A stretch of 64,000 nt of DNA from Epiperipatus broadwayi (Eukaryota > Onychophora > Udeonychophora > Euonychophora > Peripatidae), in assembly GCA_028023455.1 (NCBI GenBank), contig JAQFVV010006293.1, positions 3,953,059 to 4,017,058 on the forward strand. The letters are read 5' to 3'. The notes beneath the pieces were generated by a model. The model was not told the origin of the DNA. It was given only the letters and a program-made list of their open reading frames with translations, and made no database searches. This document shows, piece by piece, positions 48,872 to 60,839 of this stretch (position 1 is the first letter of the stretch; each line of letters opens with the position of its first letter). The translations under genes and the position numbers were made by a program.

Positions 48872-50735
48872 GAGGGGAGGGTCTTTTTTATATATAAATA
48901 AAAGCTAAAAGATAAAATTAAAACATCAGAGCTAAAAATGGGTCAGATTGATGCATTTTACCTCTCAAATGGAGAAGCATGGGTGAGATGTAATGCTAGT
49001 GAGATATATGCTCTAAAACACACAGATATATCTGTGTTGTATGTGATAAATAATTAAATAGATTATCATAACAAAAGAAAAATGAAAATAGTTAAAAAAA
49101 TATATTTAAGAAATATATTTTAAAATGTAATTTTGTAAAATAAAAGATTGTGTCATATTTTTCTTTCAAATTAGAATATGAATTTTTTTTCTACAGTACA
49201 ACCTTTTTCATATCTGCACTTATATATGTAAAACTATTTTTTAAAAGTGGGGCAGGGAAAAGAATTGAGAAACATAGAGATTTAAAAACCTGCTCTCTCT
49301 TCTTTTTATCAATTAAACAGAAAAGAAATAAATGTTAAAAAAACTTAATAAATGTAAAATATTAAAATAAGATTAGTTATAAAAGAAACGTTTGTGAAAA
49401 TATCTCATCAAAAGGAATGCACTTAATTTGAAAAGATTTCTGGATGATAAGATATTAGATTAACCTAATAATTATTAGAAAATGTAAAAAAAAAATTAAA
49501 AATAGATTTAAGTTTGATAAAAATTAAAGCTATGATAAGGAAATAAATAATGGGAGAGTTAGATATAAAAGTTGCAGCTTGGCTATTGTTATATTTATTT
49601 TTTCCATTATTCATTCTGGATTCATTCAGATATTCAGACAGAGAATCAATCTTTGAAAAGTTGTTAGGGCATAGTTAAAGTGACCTTCAGTAGCCAGTCA
49701 TCACTGCTGAAGAAAATATCATTGCAGGAGTATTAGCAATATGCATTGCTAAAAAGCCATATTAGTGTTCAACTGGGTTTCATACCCTAAGTACTCAGTT
49801 TCATCAATTATACTCACCTGAAATCAACACCTGGAACCAATGCATAAACAGTGAAATAGATGATGCCACATATTATCTTTCCCTTTCTCCCATTGTTGAC
49901 ATAAAGATTAGAAGAAAAGCCAGGAAACCATCAATGGAGACCAAAAAACCAACTGGTTGGAAAGTAACAATAATGAAAATATATTTTCAATAATAACTGT
50001 CTAGACACTATTTTTTAATAATGAAGGACTATCCTCAAAAGTTAGCCATAACTTAATCATGTATATTTTCTTTATGTAAAGTTGATTATGTTATATTAAA
50101 TTTGTATGTGTGAGAATAAATAATAATGTTTGCTTAATTGTTATTTGGTCCATTTTCTCTTTTTCTCTTGTCACTGTGTCACCATTAGTTTAAGGGTAGG
50201 AATATCTAATGGGTTAAGTTAAATGTCGTGGTCCCTCTGATTAAGAGTACAAGTTAGTTTGGGATATTTGAAATGCTGGATTGTAACCTATCATCTGAGC
50301 ATGCCAGATATATATATAACCTACATGGTTGGATGACATCTGAGTTTTATTCTCAAAACAAATGAAATGCTTTGGATGGTAGGTATTTCTTCCAAAAGTA
50401 TGGAGGTGGGCTATGGTCAGGAAATGTGGTCATGGTTATGCTTTGTATAACCTTGATCTGGCCACAGGTATCATTGATAATTATACTATCAATGGTATTC
50501 TCCCATTGCTTGAAGTTCTGGTTTGCTCCATGGTCATTATAGAAGTCAAGATGATCATGAAATATAAATAAACTGAAAATGTAGAAAATAATAGATGGTA
50601 GTAAATAATAAATACAATAATAAAGTATTATTAAATAAATAATGTCTAAAAATAATAAAAATAATATATCAAAAATAAATATTAATATTAAGCTGTTAAA
50701 GTGAAAAATAAAGTATTGCAGGTAGATCTGATTCA
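48872..50735 (+). repeat. Dispersed repeat, copy A (~1.87 kb)
   Basis: Homologous over its length to copy B (52898-54421 continued at 55880-56315). It starts at a purine tract aaaaaagaggggaggg. Shared landmarks include gagctaaaa-tgtcagattgat, tctgcacttatatatgtaaa, ttcattctggattcattcag, a-aaccaggaaaccatcaatg and atggaggtgggctat. Coding frames are not conserved between the copies. The purine tract before each copy suggests an LTR, but copy edges lack clear TG/CA ends, so the class stays open. Confidence 0.75.
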
Positions 50736-52631
50736 AATGCCATCCAATGTGGGTTCCAAAGTGTCATATAAATGGTCCAGCACAAATAAAATTAAAAAAA
50801 AAAAAAAAAAGTCCAAAACTAAAAATTAAAATAAATGCTAAGTTGCATAGTAATAAAAGTTGAAATCAGTGAGCAGTGTGAGAAGAGAAATAGACCAAAG
50901 CAAACAAATTATAATATTAAGAGAATAAAATAATTAAAAATATAAAATAAAAAGAATAAAGTATGAAATGAAAATAAAAATGAGAGAGGAGGAAAGTGGC
51001 CAGAGAGATAGATAAACTTATTATTGGGGGTTGTTGATAGACAGGTGGAAGGACTGAGGGGTTTTTGAGGTTAGTCAAACACTTTGTTCAATGTAAAATA
51101 GTTAAAAATAATGGAAATAAAGGTAAATAAACCAAATAGAATAAAATTTGTTTTTGAGAGTCAGTGATATTATAAAAGTAAATTTAATGCCTACTAGAAC
51201 CAAGACAAAAATGGAGGCTCAAAATAATGAAGCAGAAATAGGCAGTAACCAGCAAAGTAGAAAAAATAATATAGAAATAAATGACCTCAGCAAATTGTAT
51301 GATGAAAAGTTAGAGAAATACCCAGAAATATTCAATAAACAAATAGAATGGTTGATACATTAAATGATGATAGCCTGACTAGAAGATAGGAAAATATTAG
51401 AAAGTATGAAAATGAGTAATAAGGAGCTAACAAATAAATTAGATAAAAGTGAAAATAAACAGTAAAAGAAAATAATATGGGGAAAGAGTGAAAAGGAAGT
51501 AGAAAGAATATATATAAGTGAGGTAACAGAATGAATAGAAGTAGTAAAATTAAAAGGCAAGAAAGATGAGTGTAGAGTAGAAAGTAAAAATGTAAATATT
51601 TAAAGTGGAGAACAGAAAAGTGCAGCTATGGATGCACATTTAAATGCTCACCCTGATAAAAAACAAATTTATAAAAATAAAAATAAGTGCTGAAAGGAAA
51701 GCAGTTGAGTAAATGGCTCAGATACTTAGTGCATTTGGCAGCATGAGCCAGAATAAGAGAAGAAAATATAAATTTCATGAATTTTGGCTCAGATAAAAAT
51801 GATTGAGATAAAAGGACTGGATATAGATAATCATATAAAAGAAAGGAGGTTGATCAATATACCACTACATTCAGAAACTAACCACCTGGAACACAAGCCC
51901 AGCCTAAAAGTATGTCATGATTACCTGGTCCTAATGGATATGAGAAAAACCCAAAAATATCACTTGATAATAAGTGGGTTTATATTAATCGGATGGACTT
52001 TTAGGCAAAGAAAAATGTTTTTATTTGTACATGAATTATGAGATTAATGAAAATAAAATTAAACAAATAAAATAATTTTTTTTCTGAGAGTAAGTAATAG
52101 AAACAAAAGAGTAGATAAATCAAAGAAAATAAGTGTGGATTTTTTTTGAGGGTTAAGAAATAATAGTGAAAATGAAATAAAAGCTAAATACAAGAAGTAG
52201 AGTAGAATAAAAATATTTGAAATTTAACATACAGTGACAAAATTAAAAGTAAATAATTTGAATAAGACATAAAATAATAAAATGAAATCTAAATTAAAAA
52301 TAAATAAATATGTTATAAAATAATCTGTCATGTTAGACATCAGTTGTGTTAAGATTTATAGAATCATGGGGGGGGGAGAGAAGATTTAGTTAAAGGTTGA
52401 GGGAAGTGTCTTAAGCATAAACTGTCACTTTGTGAACATAGGACCCATGATGGGCATTGTTTCCAGCATAAGCTGCAAATTAGTTTGTTGGGAAAATTTT
52501 TCCAAACTTTGATATAATAAACCTCATGTTAGTGTAAGCCGAATGGTCTGTAGATGAATACTGCCATTTGTGACATCCCCATATTTTTTATGGATGAAGT
52601 CTCAGTAGGGAATGTCCTGGGGTCATTAAAT
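50736..52631 (+). other. Spacer between repeat copies with a weak gag-like frame
   Basis: The plus-strand frame 51148-51363 contains MPTRTKTKMEAQNNEAEIGS and is rich in Glu, Lys, Asn and Gln. It continues in broken frames to about 51700, reminiscent of charged coiled-coil gag N-termini of LTR elements. Frame 51784-52041 has ordinary composition but no recognised motif. A long A run lies at about 50790-50811. If copies A and B were LTRs, this would be the internal region, but no pol motifs are present. Confidence 0.3.
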
Positions 52632-52820
52632 TCACTGATAAAGAAATTCCCAGCACTTTAATAAAATTAAGTTTTGTAATTTTTTTTCATAAGTAGAATA
52701 ATAAGCAGACATATCCTGCCATTCACAGCATTCAACTCCCCATACTCTTCCATAAGAATGTATGTGTTCTTGGCAGTCTTCACAAATGTCATAATCATTG
52801 CAGTCAATGTAGATTATGGC
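52632..52820 (-). CDS. Candidate terminal exon, cysteine-rich, unknown family
   Basis: A minus-strand frame of 62 codons ends at the stop 52632-52634. It directly follows ctgctctatttcacag, a strong splice acceptor with a pyrimidine tract. The peptide starts AIIYIDCNDYDICEDCQEHI and continues with VWGVECCEWQDM; its Cys/His spacing could bind zinc. I do not recognise the family. Degenerate PHD-type fingers or a retroelement-encoded zinc motif are possible. It adjoins repeat copy B and lies in transposon-dense DNA, so a mobile-element origin is at least as likely as a host gene. No upstream exon was identified. Confidence 0.3.
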   Translation of the reverse strand, partial: AIIYIDCNDYDICEDCQEHIHSYGRVWGVECCEWQDMSAYYSTYEKKLQNLILLKCWEFLYQ

Positions 52821-52897
52821 CTGTGAAATAGAGCAGCATAAGAAAAGTCACCCTCCATGGCTTATCAGACTTTGGCAATCTGAAACTTACTTTGAAA

Positions 52898-54418
52898 AAA
52901 AAGAGGAAAAGGGGGAGGGGTTCTTTTTATAAATAAATAAAAATTAAAAGATAAAATTAAAATGTCAGAGCTAAAATTGTGTCAGATTGATACATTTTCA
53001 CTCTCAAATGGGGATGCATGTGTGTGATATAATGCTAGTGAGATACATGTTCTGAAAACACACCCATATATCTGTGTTATATGTGTTAAAATAACTAAAT
53101 AGATTATAAAAACAAAAGAAAAATGAGAATAGTTAAAAAGTAATATATTTAAGAAGTAGATTTTAAAACATAATTTTGAAAAAATAAAAGATTGCATCAT
53201 ATTTTTCTTTCAAAATAGAATATAAATTTTTTCCCCCTACAGTACAGGCTTTTTCATATCTGCACTTATATATGTAAAACTATTTATTAAAAGTGGAGCA
53301 GGGAAAGAATTGGGAAAAATAGAGATTTAAAAACCTACTCTGTTTTCTTTTTATCACTTAAAAATAAAAAAAATAAATGTTTTAAAAAATTTAATAGATG
53401 CAAAATATTAAAATAAAATTAGTTATAAAAGAAACTTTTGTGAAAATATCTCATTGGCAGGAATGCAATTAATTTAGAAAGATCCTTAGACAATAAGATA
53501 TTATATTAATCTAATAAAGATTCGATAAAATGAAATGTAAAAAATTATTAAAAATAGATTTAGGGGTGATAAAAATTAAAACTATGATTACAAAATAAAC
53601 AATGGGAGAGTTAGATATAAAAATTGCATTTTGGCTATTGTTATATTCATTCTTTCCATGATTCATTCTGGATTCATTCAGATATTCAGACAGAGAGTCA
53701 GACTTTGAAAAGTTGTTGCAAGTTTTGAGTTCACCAGTTCATTGACCCATTCATCACTGATGGTATAATTAAAAGAACCCTCAGTGAGCCAGTCATTGTT
53801 GCTGTGGACAATATTAATGCAAGAGCTGCAGAATTAGCAACATAGGTTTCTAGAAAGCCATAGGAGTATCCAATTAAATGTCATGCCCTGAGTATTCAGT
53901 TTCATCAATTGTTTTCACCTGGAACCAATCCCTTGAACCAATCCATAAACTGTAAAATAGATGCTGCCACATACTCTCTCTTCCATTGTCAACATGAAAA
54001 CCAGGAAACCATCAATGGGAGACCAAAAGGCCATCCAGTTGAAAAGTAACATGAATGAAATTTAGGTAAATATATTTTCAATAACAACTGTCAGACACTT
54101 TATTTTTTTTTGTTGAAGGACAAGAACATTAATGAAGGAGTATCCCCAAAAGTTAGCCTTAACTTAAACATGTATATTTTTTTTTACATAAAGTTTATTA
54201 TGATATATTAAATTTATGTGTGTGTGAATAAGTAATAATGTTTGCTTAATTGTTATTTGGTCTATTCTCTCTCTCAATCTCTTGTCACTGTGTTACTATT
54301 AGTTTAAGGGTATAAATATATAATGTGTTAAGTTAAATGCACCGAACCCTCTGATTAAGAGTAGGAGTTAGCTTAAGATATTTCAAGCATTGGATTCATG
54401 GCCTGTTATTCGAGCATA

Positions 54419-54421
<3 letters not shown>
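52898..54421 (+). repeat. Dispersed repeat, copy B, left part
   Basis: Homologous to copy A from its start, with the purine tract extended to aaaagaggaaaagggggagg. Homology runs to gagcatact at about 54418, where a (TA)n tract and an inserted LTR-like element interrupt it. It resumes at 55880. Confidence 0.75.

Positions 54422-54492
<71 letters not shown>
54422..54492. repeat. (TA)n microsatellite
   Basis: About 70 bp of pure TA, grown from the short (TA)5 present at the matching site in copy A (about 50310-50321). Confidence 0.95.
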
Positions 54493-54495
<3 letters not shown>

Positions 54496-55879
54496 ACCAT
54501 TTATTTATATATGGTACAAATATATTGGCATTTGGTAAAAGCTAAAAAAAAAGAGTAAACTTAATTTATTTTATTAGTATAATTTACTTTTTTAAGAACG
54601 TACAATGAAAGTTAAAATTGTCTTTCATATTTTTTTTATGTAATTAAAAATAAAAGTTACAATTGGAGAAAACAAAAGACATGCAGATTACTAATCCAGA
54701 TAAATTAAAAGAATTCCAAAAGTAAAAAGATAAGCTAAAAGAAAAATATTTTAGCTAATTAAAGATGGCCGAAAGATTTGCTAAAAAAAGAGAACTTTGT
54801 AATTGAAAAATGAGCAAAGACTGTACAAAATTATGAACCAAAAATGCCATGACAATAACATGCACAGAAGTCTGAAAACTGAACCTCTAGTATAAAAAGG
54901 AGGAAGCCAGTCTGATCAACATCTTGTTTCATCTGTTTCTCTATAGTTAGTCCTGGATAACAAGACTATATCCAGGATCACTCTACATGGAAATAATTTT
55001 GCATGTCGGAGCAAACTGGAACTTCTGCAGACATCGTGCCTGAATATGGACACCAGAAAAGCCTTCATGACCGACTAGGAGAATAGACCACAAGATCAAC
55101 TTATAACCAATGGCCGAGCTTATTCTAATCCAAAAAACTATGCATAGTAATCTACAACTTTCTTGCTAAACTTACCGGTAAGCTATGACTCAGTATTATT
55201 CTCGATTGTGATTAAATTGTCAACAAACCATCTTAAAAATATACGTATAATAGGATCCTGATATGAACTTTAATTTTATTGATCAAGAGACTTATTTAAC
55301 CAAGAACTTTTTATTTTGTTTAACTGTTATTTTTTTATTAATTGCTTCATGTTTGAATTAGTGTGTGTTCTCTCCAGTTTATTTAATTAACAATTTAACA
55401 TTAAATATTTTAGTTTGTTAGAATAAAAGAGATTTTACTTCTATCAACCTTTTTCATTTGTACATTATTAATAATAGTTATTAATTATTATTAAATTTAT
55501 TAATATTAGTTTAGTGATGTTTAAAAATATAATTTATCTTTGCCAATATGTTTAATAAGTTCCAGGAATAATAATATTTAGGAAATAATTTTAGTTACGG
55601 TAAAATATAATGCTGTCTTTTAAAAGCATTTTTTTAAATTTATGAGTTACAATATGTTTGATGCAGATTCAGTGAGTCTAATCGACTCTGGTGCCTTCAT
55701 TTATAAATTAAAAGCTGATTCGGCTGACAATTGTAATCGTAACAATTCTAGGCTGAGTTGATCAGGAAATATAGTTATGTTTTTTAGAAATAGAAATACA
55801 ACTTTCTTCTTTTTGCATAACTTGATCAACTCACACAGTTTATTGCATATAGATGCCTAGCAAGATGGAAAACGTTACA
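54493..55879 (+). mobile_element. Probable solo LTR inserted in repeat copy B
   Basis: This 1387-bp segment is absent from copy A and lies exactly within the TA stretch, flanked by TATATA on both sides. It begins TGTACCAT and ends GTTACA, satisfying TG...CA. Inside, TATAAAAAGG at 54891 is followed 10-30 bases later by agtctgatcaac, like an LTR transcription start, and AATAAA occurs at 55422-55427. The first 30 bases form a terminal hairpin (TGTACCAT ... ATGGTACA), recalling the LTRs at 30-33 kb. An 11-bp inverted repeat (TGAGTTGATCA/TGATCAACTCA) lies near the 3' end. There is no internal region, so recombination between LTRs probably removed it. Confidence 0.65.
54891..54897 (+). promoter_or_regulatory. 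TATA box of the solo LTR
   Basis: TATAAAA in a GC-richer setting (cctctagtataaaaaggagg), the best TATA-box match in this element. It lies about 530 bases upstream of AATAAA. Confidence 0.5.
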
Positions 55880-56315
55880 ATATATATATAATCTATATAG
55901 TTGGATGGTTCCTGAGTTTTATTTTCAAAACAAATAAAATGCTTTGAATGGCAGATATTTGTTCCAGCAGTATGGAGGTGGGCTATAGTCATGACATGTA
56001 ATCATGGTTAAGCTTTGTATAGCCTCGATCTGGCCATAGGTATCATTAATGGTTAAGCTATCAATGGTTTTCTCCCCTCTGCTTGAAGTGCCGATCAATT
56101 CTGTAGTCTTTATAGAAGTCAAGATAATCACAAAATATAAAAAAAGTGAAAATGTGAATGGTAATAAATAGTAAATAAACTAATAAAAAAGTATTATTAA
56201 ATAAATAATATCTAAAAATAATAAAAATAATGTATCAAGAATAAATATTAATATTAAGCTGTTAAAGTAAAAAATAAAGTATTGTGGGTATTTTGTGGGT
56301 GGACCTGGTTCAATA
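55880..56315 (+). repeat. Dispersed repeat, copy B, right part
   Basis: Homology with copy A resumes at tatatatataatctatatag and runs through gagttttattttcaaaacaa, atggaggtgggctat and attaatattaagctgttaaag to about 56315 (copy A 50310-50735). The minus-strand tail frame (INDTYGQIEAIQSLTM, SPPPYCWNKYLPFKAF) parallels copy A (INDTCGQIKVIQSITM, SPPPYFWKKYLPSKAF). The copies may therefore share a once-coding minus-strand segment. Confidence 0.75.
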
Positions 56316-56450
56316 TATATAATTATTTCATACAATCATTATACATAATTATTGTACAAAGTTATTACTTTTATTCTATACAATTACTATACATTTATTG
56401 TTGCACACACATATATATATTCAATTGCTTGACCTTGAACACTGCATTGC
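56316..56450. repeat. Dispersed repeat, second copy of 44100-44350
   Basis: The stretch atatataattatttcatacaa... to ttattgttgcacacacatat and the following cttgaccttgaacactgca match 44112-44218 and 44330-44350. This copy has a single, shorter CA/TA tract. Confidence 0.65.
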
Positions 56451-58445
56451 TATTCAACCATTACTTTAATAATATAAATAAAAATTGGCAAAAATATAAA
56501 TCAATCAATAAACAAGCATATACAAGTTATAATAAATATAATCATTAAATAAGTAATTATTTATAAATTCTATTTGCTCTAGGGCTCAAAAAAAATTATT
56601 TTAAGAAAAAATAAATAAATGCATATTTAAGAAAAAAAGTTAAAATTATTCAGAGAAAATTAATATTAATTTTGCTATAATTATTTTTTTTGTAAAAGCC
56701 TGTTATTCTAAATAAAAATTGATCTTAGCTCATCATCAGAATTCTGATTTTACCCATTAATTAATTAAAATGAGATTTAAACCCTTTTGAAAATTTGATT
56801 TATAAGACAGTTTTTATTGAGAAAATTTAAGCCTTCATTTGACGTACTTTTCTTGATGTCTTTTTTGGATAAAATAATGGTATGATAAGATTATGCATTT
56901 ATCATGGACAGACTGACAAAAATCATGCAAAAATGACATTTACTGCTTGCTCTAGTTCATCTATAGTTGGTGCATGCAGAAATAATATACAGTTTGAAAT
57001 TGACATATGCAGGAGGCTATATAGTTCTAAGTTTTTTGATCAATGTACTAACTAATTTTTTTGCCCCAGCATAATGAGATTTTTGGCTATTGCATAGTTT
57101 TCCATATTAGCTACAGTTAGTAGTTTGCAAATTAGATGCTTCTTAAGTAACTGAAAATATCATTCTATTCAGCTTAATTTTCTGGAATGCTTTTAAACAT
57201 AGATTTTGCTGGCTGAGATAATGCAAGAGTCTTTGATTACAATATATTACAGCTTTTTTAAAACAAGAAAAATCTCTCTAAAAATAAAAACTAAAAAAAC
57301 TATGATATTTATCACACTTTTTGTAAAGCAATATGATTCAAGATTACATGCTAAAAATATTATCTATTGTTACAAATTAATTTTAACTAATTACATTTTT
57401 TAAAAATATATATCTTGCTGGTGTGAAGGAAGAATGAAAGAAATAAATGACTTGCAACATTTATGAAAAAAAAATTAATTTCTGGGTACTTCTACTCATA
57501 TTATTTCTTTCTTTTTCCATTATAAAAATATTTTAGTGCATGGTTGGAAAGCTTTTATGGTCAGAACTTATTTATTTTTAAAGTCTGAATCAGTCCAATC
57601 TCCATAAACATATAGACATTTTGGTTGGACCAAATTGTTTAAATAATTGTGCCTAAGATATTTCTAACAGATTATTTAAAATAAACATGTATTTTGTAAA
57701 TTTTTTCAAACACAGTGATACATTTTAATGGATTTGCCGCATTTCACTTTCATTTATCTCAAGTGGTGGTGTACTGAAAGAATGGTTGGTCTCTCTTTTA
57801 TATATATATATTGTAACCATATATTTTTAGTAGAAAATATATTAATTGATGTAACTTATATAAAAATTTCTCTTTCTTCTGTTGGTGATTTGGTTGGCTT
57901 GATTTGCATTTGAAAAGATTACTTTCTGAAATTATTTTAATAATTTTCAATTTGCTTCATTCCATATGCTAACTCATATCGGAATGTTTAACTTTTTAAA
58001 ATTTTTTACAACATATTAAAATTTGGTAAAATATTATTAAAAATATTATTTTGTTTTATTTATTTAAAGTAATCTTAAATTATTATTTCTATTGAATTAA
58101 AATAAAACCATTTGTTCAATTTAAATAAATTATTAAAAATAAATACACTAATTGCGTAGGCGTCTTAATGTAATAAAAGAAAAGAGCGCGAATTTCTAGG
58201 AGAATATCGTCTGTTAGTTTTGTCTTTGGTGGGAAAGAACAGAAATGGTCAAGGCAAATAGTGTAAATTTGCTGAGCTTATTTTGAAACCATTAATAAGT
58301 GAATAAATTACCACAAAATTTGTTATAAACATAAAATAACTTAGTGGTATCTAATTAAGATGGATCACTAAATTTAAAGATCTTTTCAAGTCGGACGGCC
58401 AAGAATCAAATCACCGATAGTATTTCCAATATTACATTTGTTGAA
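56451..58445. other. AT-rich intergenic DNA, last ~300 bp CpG-richer
   Basis: No gene recognised up to about 58150. From about 58150 to 58445 CpGs become more frequent (gcgtaggcgtc, gagcgcgaat, atatcgtctg, gtcggacggcc, caccgat). This would fit the promoter and 5' UTR of the exon at 58446. Confidence 0.4.
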
Positions 58446-58495
58446 ATGTCGGAGCTTCCCAGTTTAAGTGTGAAAGAAGTACCTGCAAGAATTTG
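58446..58495 (+). CDS. Candidate first coding exon, unknown protein
   Basis: ATG at 58446-58448 in a fair start context (tgaaATGTCG) opens a frame reading MSELPSLSVKEVPARI. It reaches TTTG|GTATGTG, a good splice donor, at 58495/58496 in phase 2. The codons are less AT-biased than in chance frames here, and the 300 bases upstream are CpG-richer than most of the window, as expected of a promoter. No further exon could be recognised up to 64000, so the next intron would be over 5 kb. The protein is not recognised. The call rests on composition, start and donor only. Confidence 0.38.
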
Positions 58496-60839
58496 GTATG
58501 TGTTAAAACGTTTATTAATCTATAATTTGGAAAATTTAGATCAATGTTTTAATCATAAAAGTTTGATGAAAATGAAAATTTGTTTTTTTAAAAGAAAAAA
58601 GTTTAAGTTAAAATAAAATGCTAAAGCTATCAAAATATTTTAATATTTCCATTTTAATTCTAATAAGACATAATATTGATTGATAATTAACTTTACTATG
58701 CCAGTGATATTTTCTATTTAATTTATTAAACATTTGGATCAAAAATATTCTTCAAAATTAATTAGAGCTATTTTATAATATTATCGTCTGTTTAAAAATG
58801 AATAAATTAGTTGCTGTAAATATTTATTCCTGGATTAACGCAATGGATAAATAAATACTTGCATGGATAGGATAAACTTGAAACACTTTTGATCGAGATG
58901 TAGTGATTAATAACTGTATGAAAAACATTTTCATTTTAATTCTACGTATTTGTTTAGAATTGTTTCATGTTTGGAAAGCCACGCAATCGTTAATCTAATA
59001 TTGTCTTAATAACTAATCAAATGGATATAATTGCATGGATGGAATTTAACTACAGTTATCGTTATTACCTTATATAATAATTATTCTACACATTGTACAT
59101 GGATTCAACGGATCCCATCAGGAATTATAAAATACTATACAATTCAATTAGTGATATACATCTTTTAAAATTCACGTGTTGAACTATAAATGCTTTAGAT
59201 TTGATTTTATCACACACACACCGTTAAATGTTATATAATTAATAAATTATACATTTATTTAAATTTTATCGTTATATGAACTCGCATATGAAGTTCATAA
59301 TTTATATTTGTTAGATTCACATTAATAAAGGTTGAATAACATATTTATTCAAAGAATAGCGCTCGCGGAAAAAGCTTAAACAAGATATAATGAATTCATG
59401 AGACGTATTAATCTTTGTGAGATATTGTGAGTCTTTCCAGATTTATATTCCCACTCCAATATTATTTACATTATATTACACAGGTTTATTTTAAGCAAGA
59501 TAAGTAGTACATTAGCTGTCCTGATTATTGTAATATTTTACTAAGCAAGAACCCACATTTGCTAAAGTGTCAGCGTATTCTGAATGGTCAGATAGAATTG
59601 AGGATGATGATTTTTGCACTTTACTGTGAAGTAAATTATAATGTTTGTTTTTTAGAATATTAAAGGGCTTTAATCTGTGCTGGTGGTTAATCCGCAGATT
59701 ATTTAATTGCCATGTTGTATTTTACACATATTCCTGCGCTGGTGGTTAATCCGCGGAATTTTGTGATTATACGTGTGACTTTATGATAATGTTTAAATAC
59801 GCAAAATGTTTAGTATTATTTTATTCCTATGTGTAGATGAATACATCCACAGGTATATGTTTGCTTCATAGATATAAGTTGGGCAAAGTATTTAGTTAAT
59901 CTGCTAAATCATCTTCTTCATTTGGTAAGCATAATTTTATTATTTAGATTAACAAATGGTAACAGGACATTCTATTCAAGTACTTCATAATAATTAATTG
60001 TTAGTTGATTATTATCTACCGGAGTGTAAGTTTACATTTTCATTTTAATTAATTATTACATGATAGTGAAATCATACATACATCATATTATTTATTATAT
60101 GATTATAAGTTTATGGAAGGGATATATTGAATCTGGAAATGATGTTTATTGTTTCAGAGGTTAATGCTGAATTTAATAATTGTCTCAATGTTCATTATAG
60201 TAGATTGAAATAAGGTATGATTAGGTTTTGTTAAAACTATACCTACAAAATGTACTGAAGAAAGTCTATTGAAATATCATTTATTTATTTTATTTGTTTG
60301 GTTATGTTTTATTTAAATATTGAAATAAACTATTTATTGTTCAAAAAGTTTGTAAATAAAGATTGATTTATAGTTAAACTTACTGTGCCATTGCTATGTG
60401 TCATTCAATAACATTAGAAATCCTAAACTTTGGATATAGCATACAGTGAATAGCATACATTTAAGTACATATTATTGTCTACATGATAGAAAGAGTTTAT
60501 AAATATTTTTTGAGAAAACATTAAGATGCTTTTTGTCTTTGGTTGTATATGATTGGTAAGGTACAATAAAATCCCATTTACCTTTTCCATCATTGTGGCT
60601 TTGCGTGGTTGATTCTAGCATAAAATACAGATTAATTATTAAGCTTATAAACAGATTTATCAAATAATTTCACGATCAAATATCTTTACTTAACAATTTT
60701 AAATTGACATTCGTCAAAACAATAAGAGTCTCAATGATATACTAAATTATAAAAGAACCCAAGTATTCATTTTTTAATTGCAAAGCTTTACCTAGACTAG
60801 CATCTGTATTAGTTTCATAATTTTATACAATTCCACAAA
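58496..60839. other. AT-rich DNA, possible first intron of the 58446 exon
   Basis: No coding region recognised. CpGs remain a little more frequent than elsewhere in parts (for example 59340-59400 and 59670-59790). Contains the paired motif listed below. Confidence 0.4.
59675..59760 (+). promoter_or_regulatory. Paired GCTGGTGGTTAATCCGC motif
   Basis: Two near-identical 26-base words, 59675-59700 and 59734-59760, share CTG(T/C)GCTGGTGGTTAATCCGC followed by (A/G)GA. Sequence between and around them is unrelated. Each contains TAATCC, the core site of K50 homeodomain factors (Bicoid, Otx, Pitx, Gsc). Regulatory function is inferred from spacing, CpG content and nearness to a candidate first exon. 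Confidence 0.4.

Noticed and set aside
50353-50736. 127-codon minus-strand frame as a gene
   Set aside because: Its N-terminal half is low-complexity Ile/Leu/Tyr from AT-rich DNA, and the copy in repeat B keeps only the last part. Treated as repeat content.
55684-55712. Frame SLIDSGAF resembling a retropepsin active site within 54493-55879
   Set aside because: It lies near the 3' end of a segment with all the marks of an LTR (TG...CA ends, TATA box, AATAAA), with no other protease motif and stops nearby. Most likely a chance match.
56282-56548. 88-codon plus-strand frame
   Set aside because: It spans a dispersed repeat also present at 44.1 kb and is rich in Tyr/Ile from AT bias.
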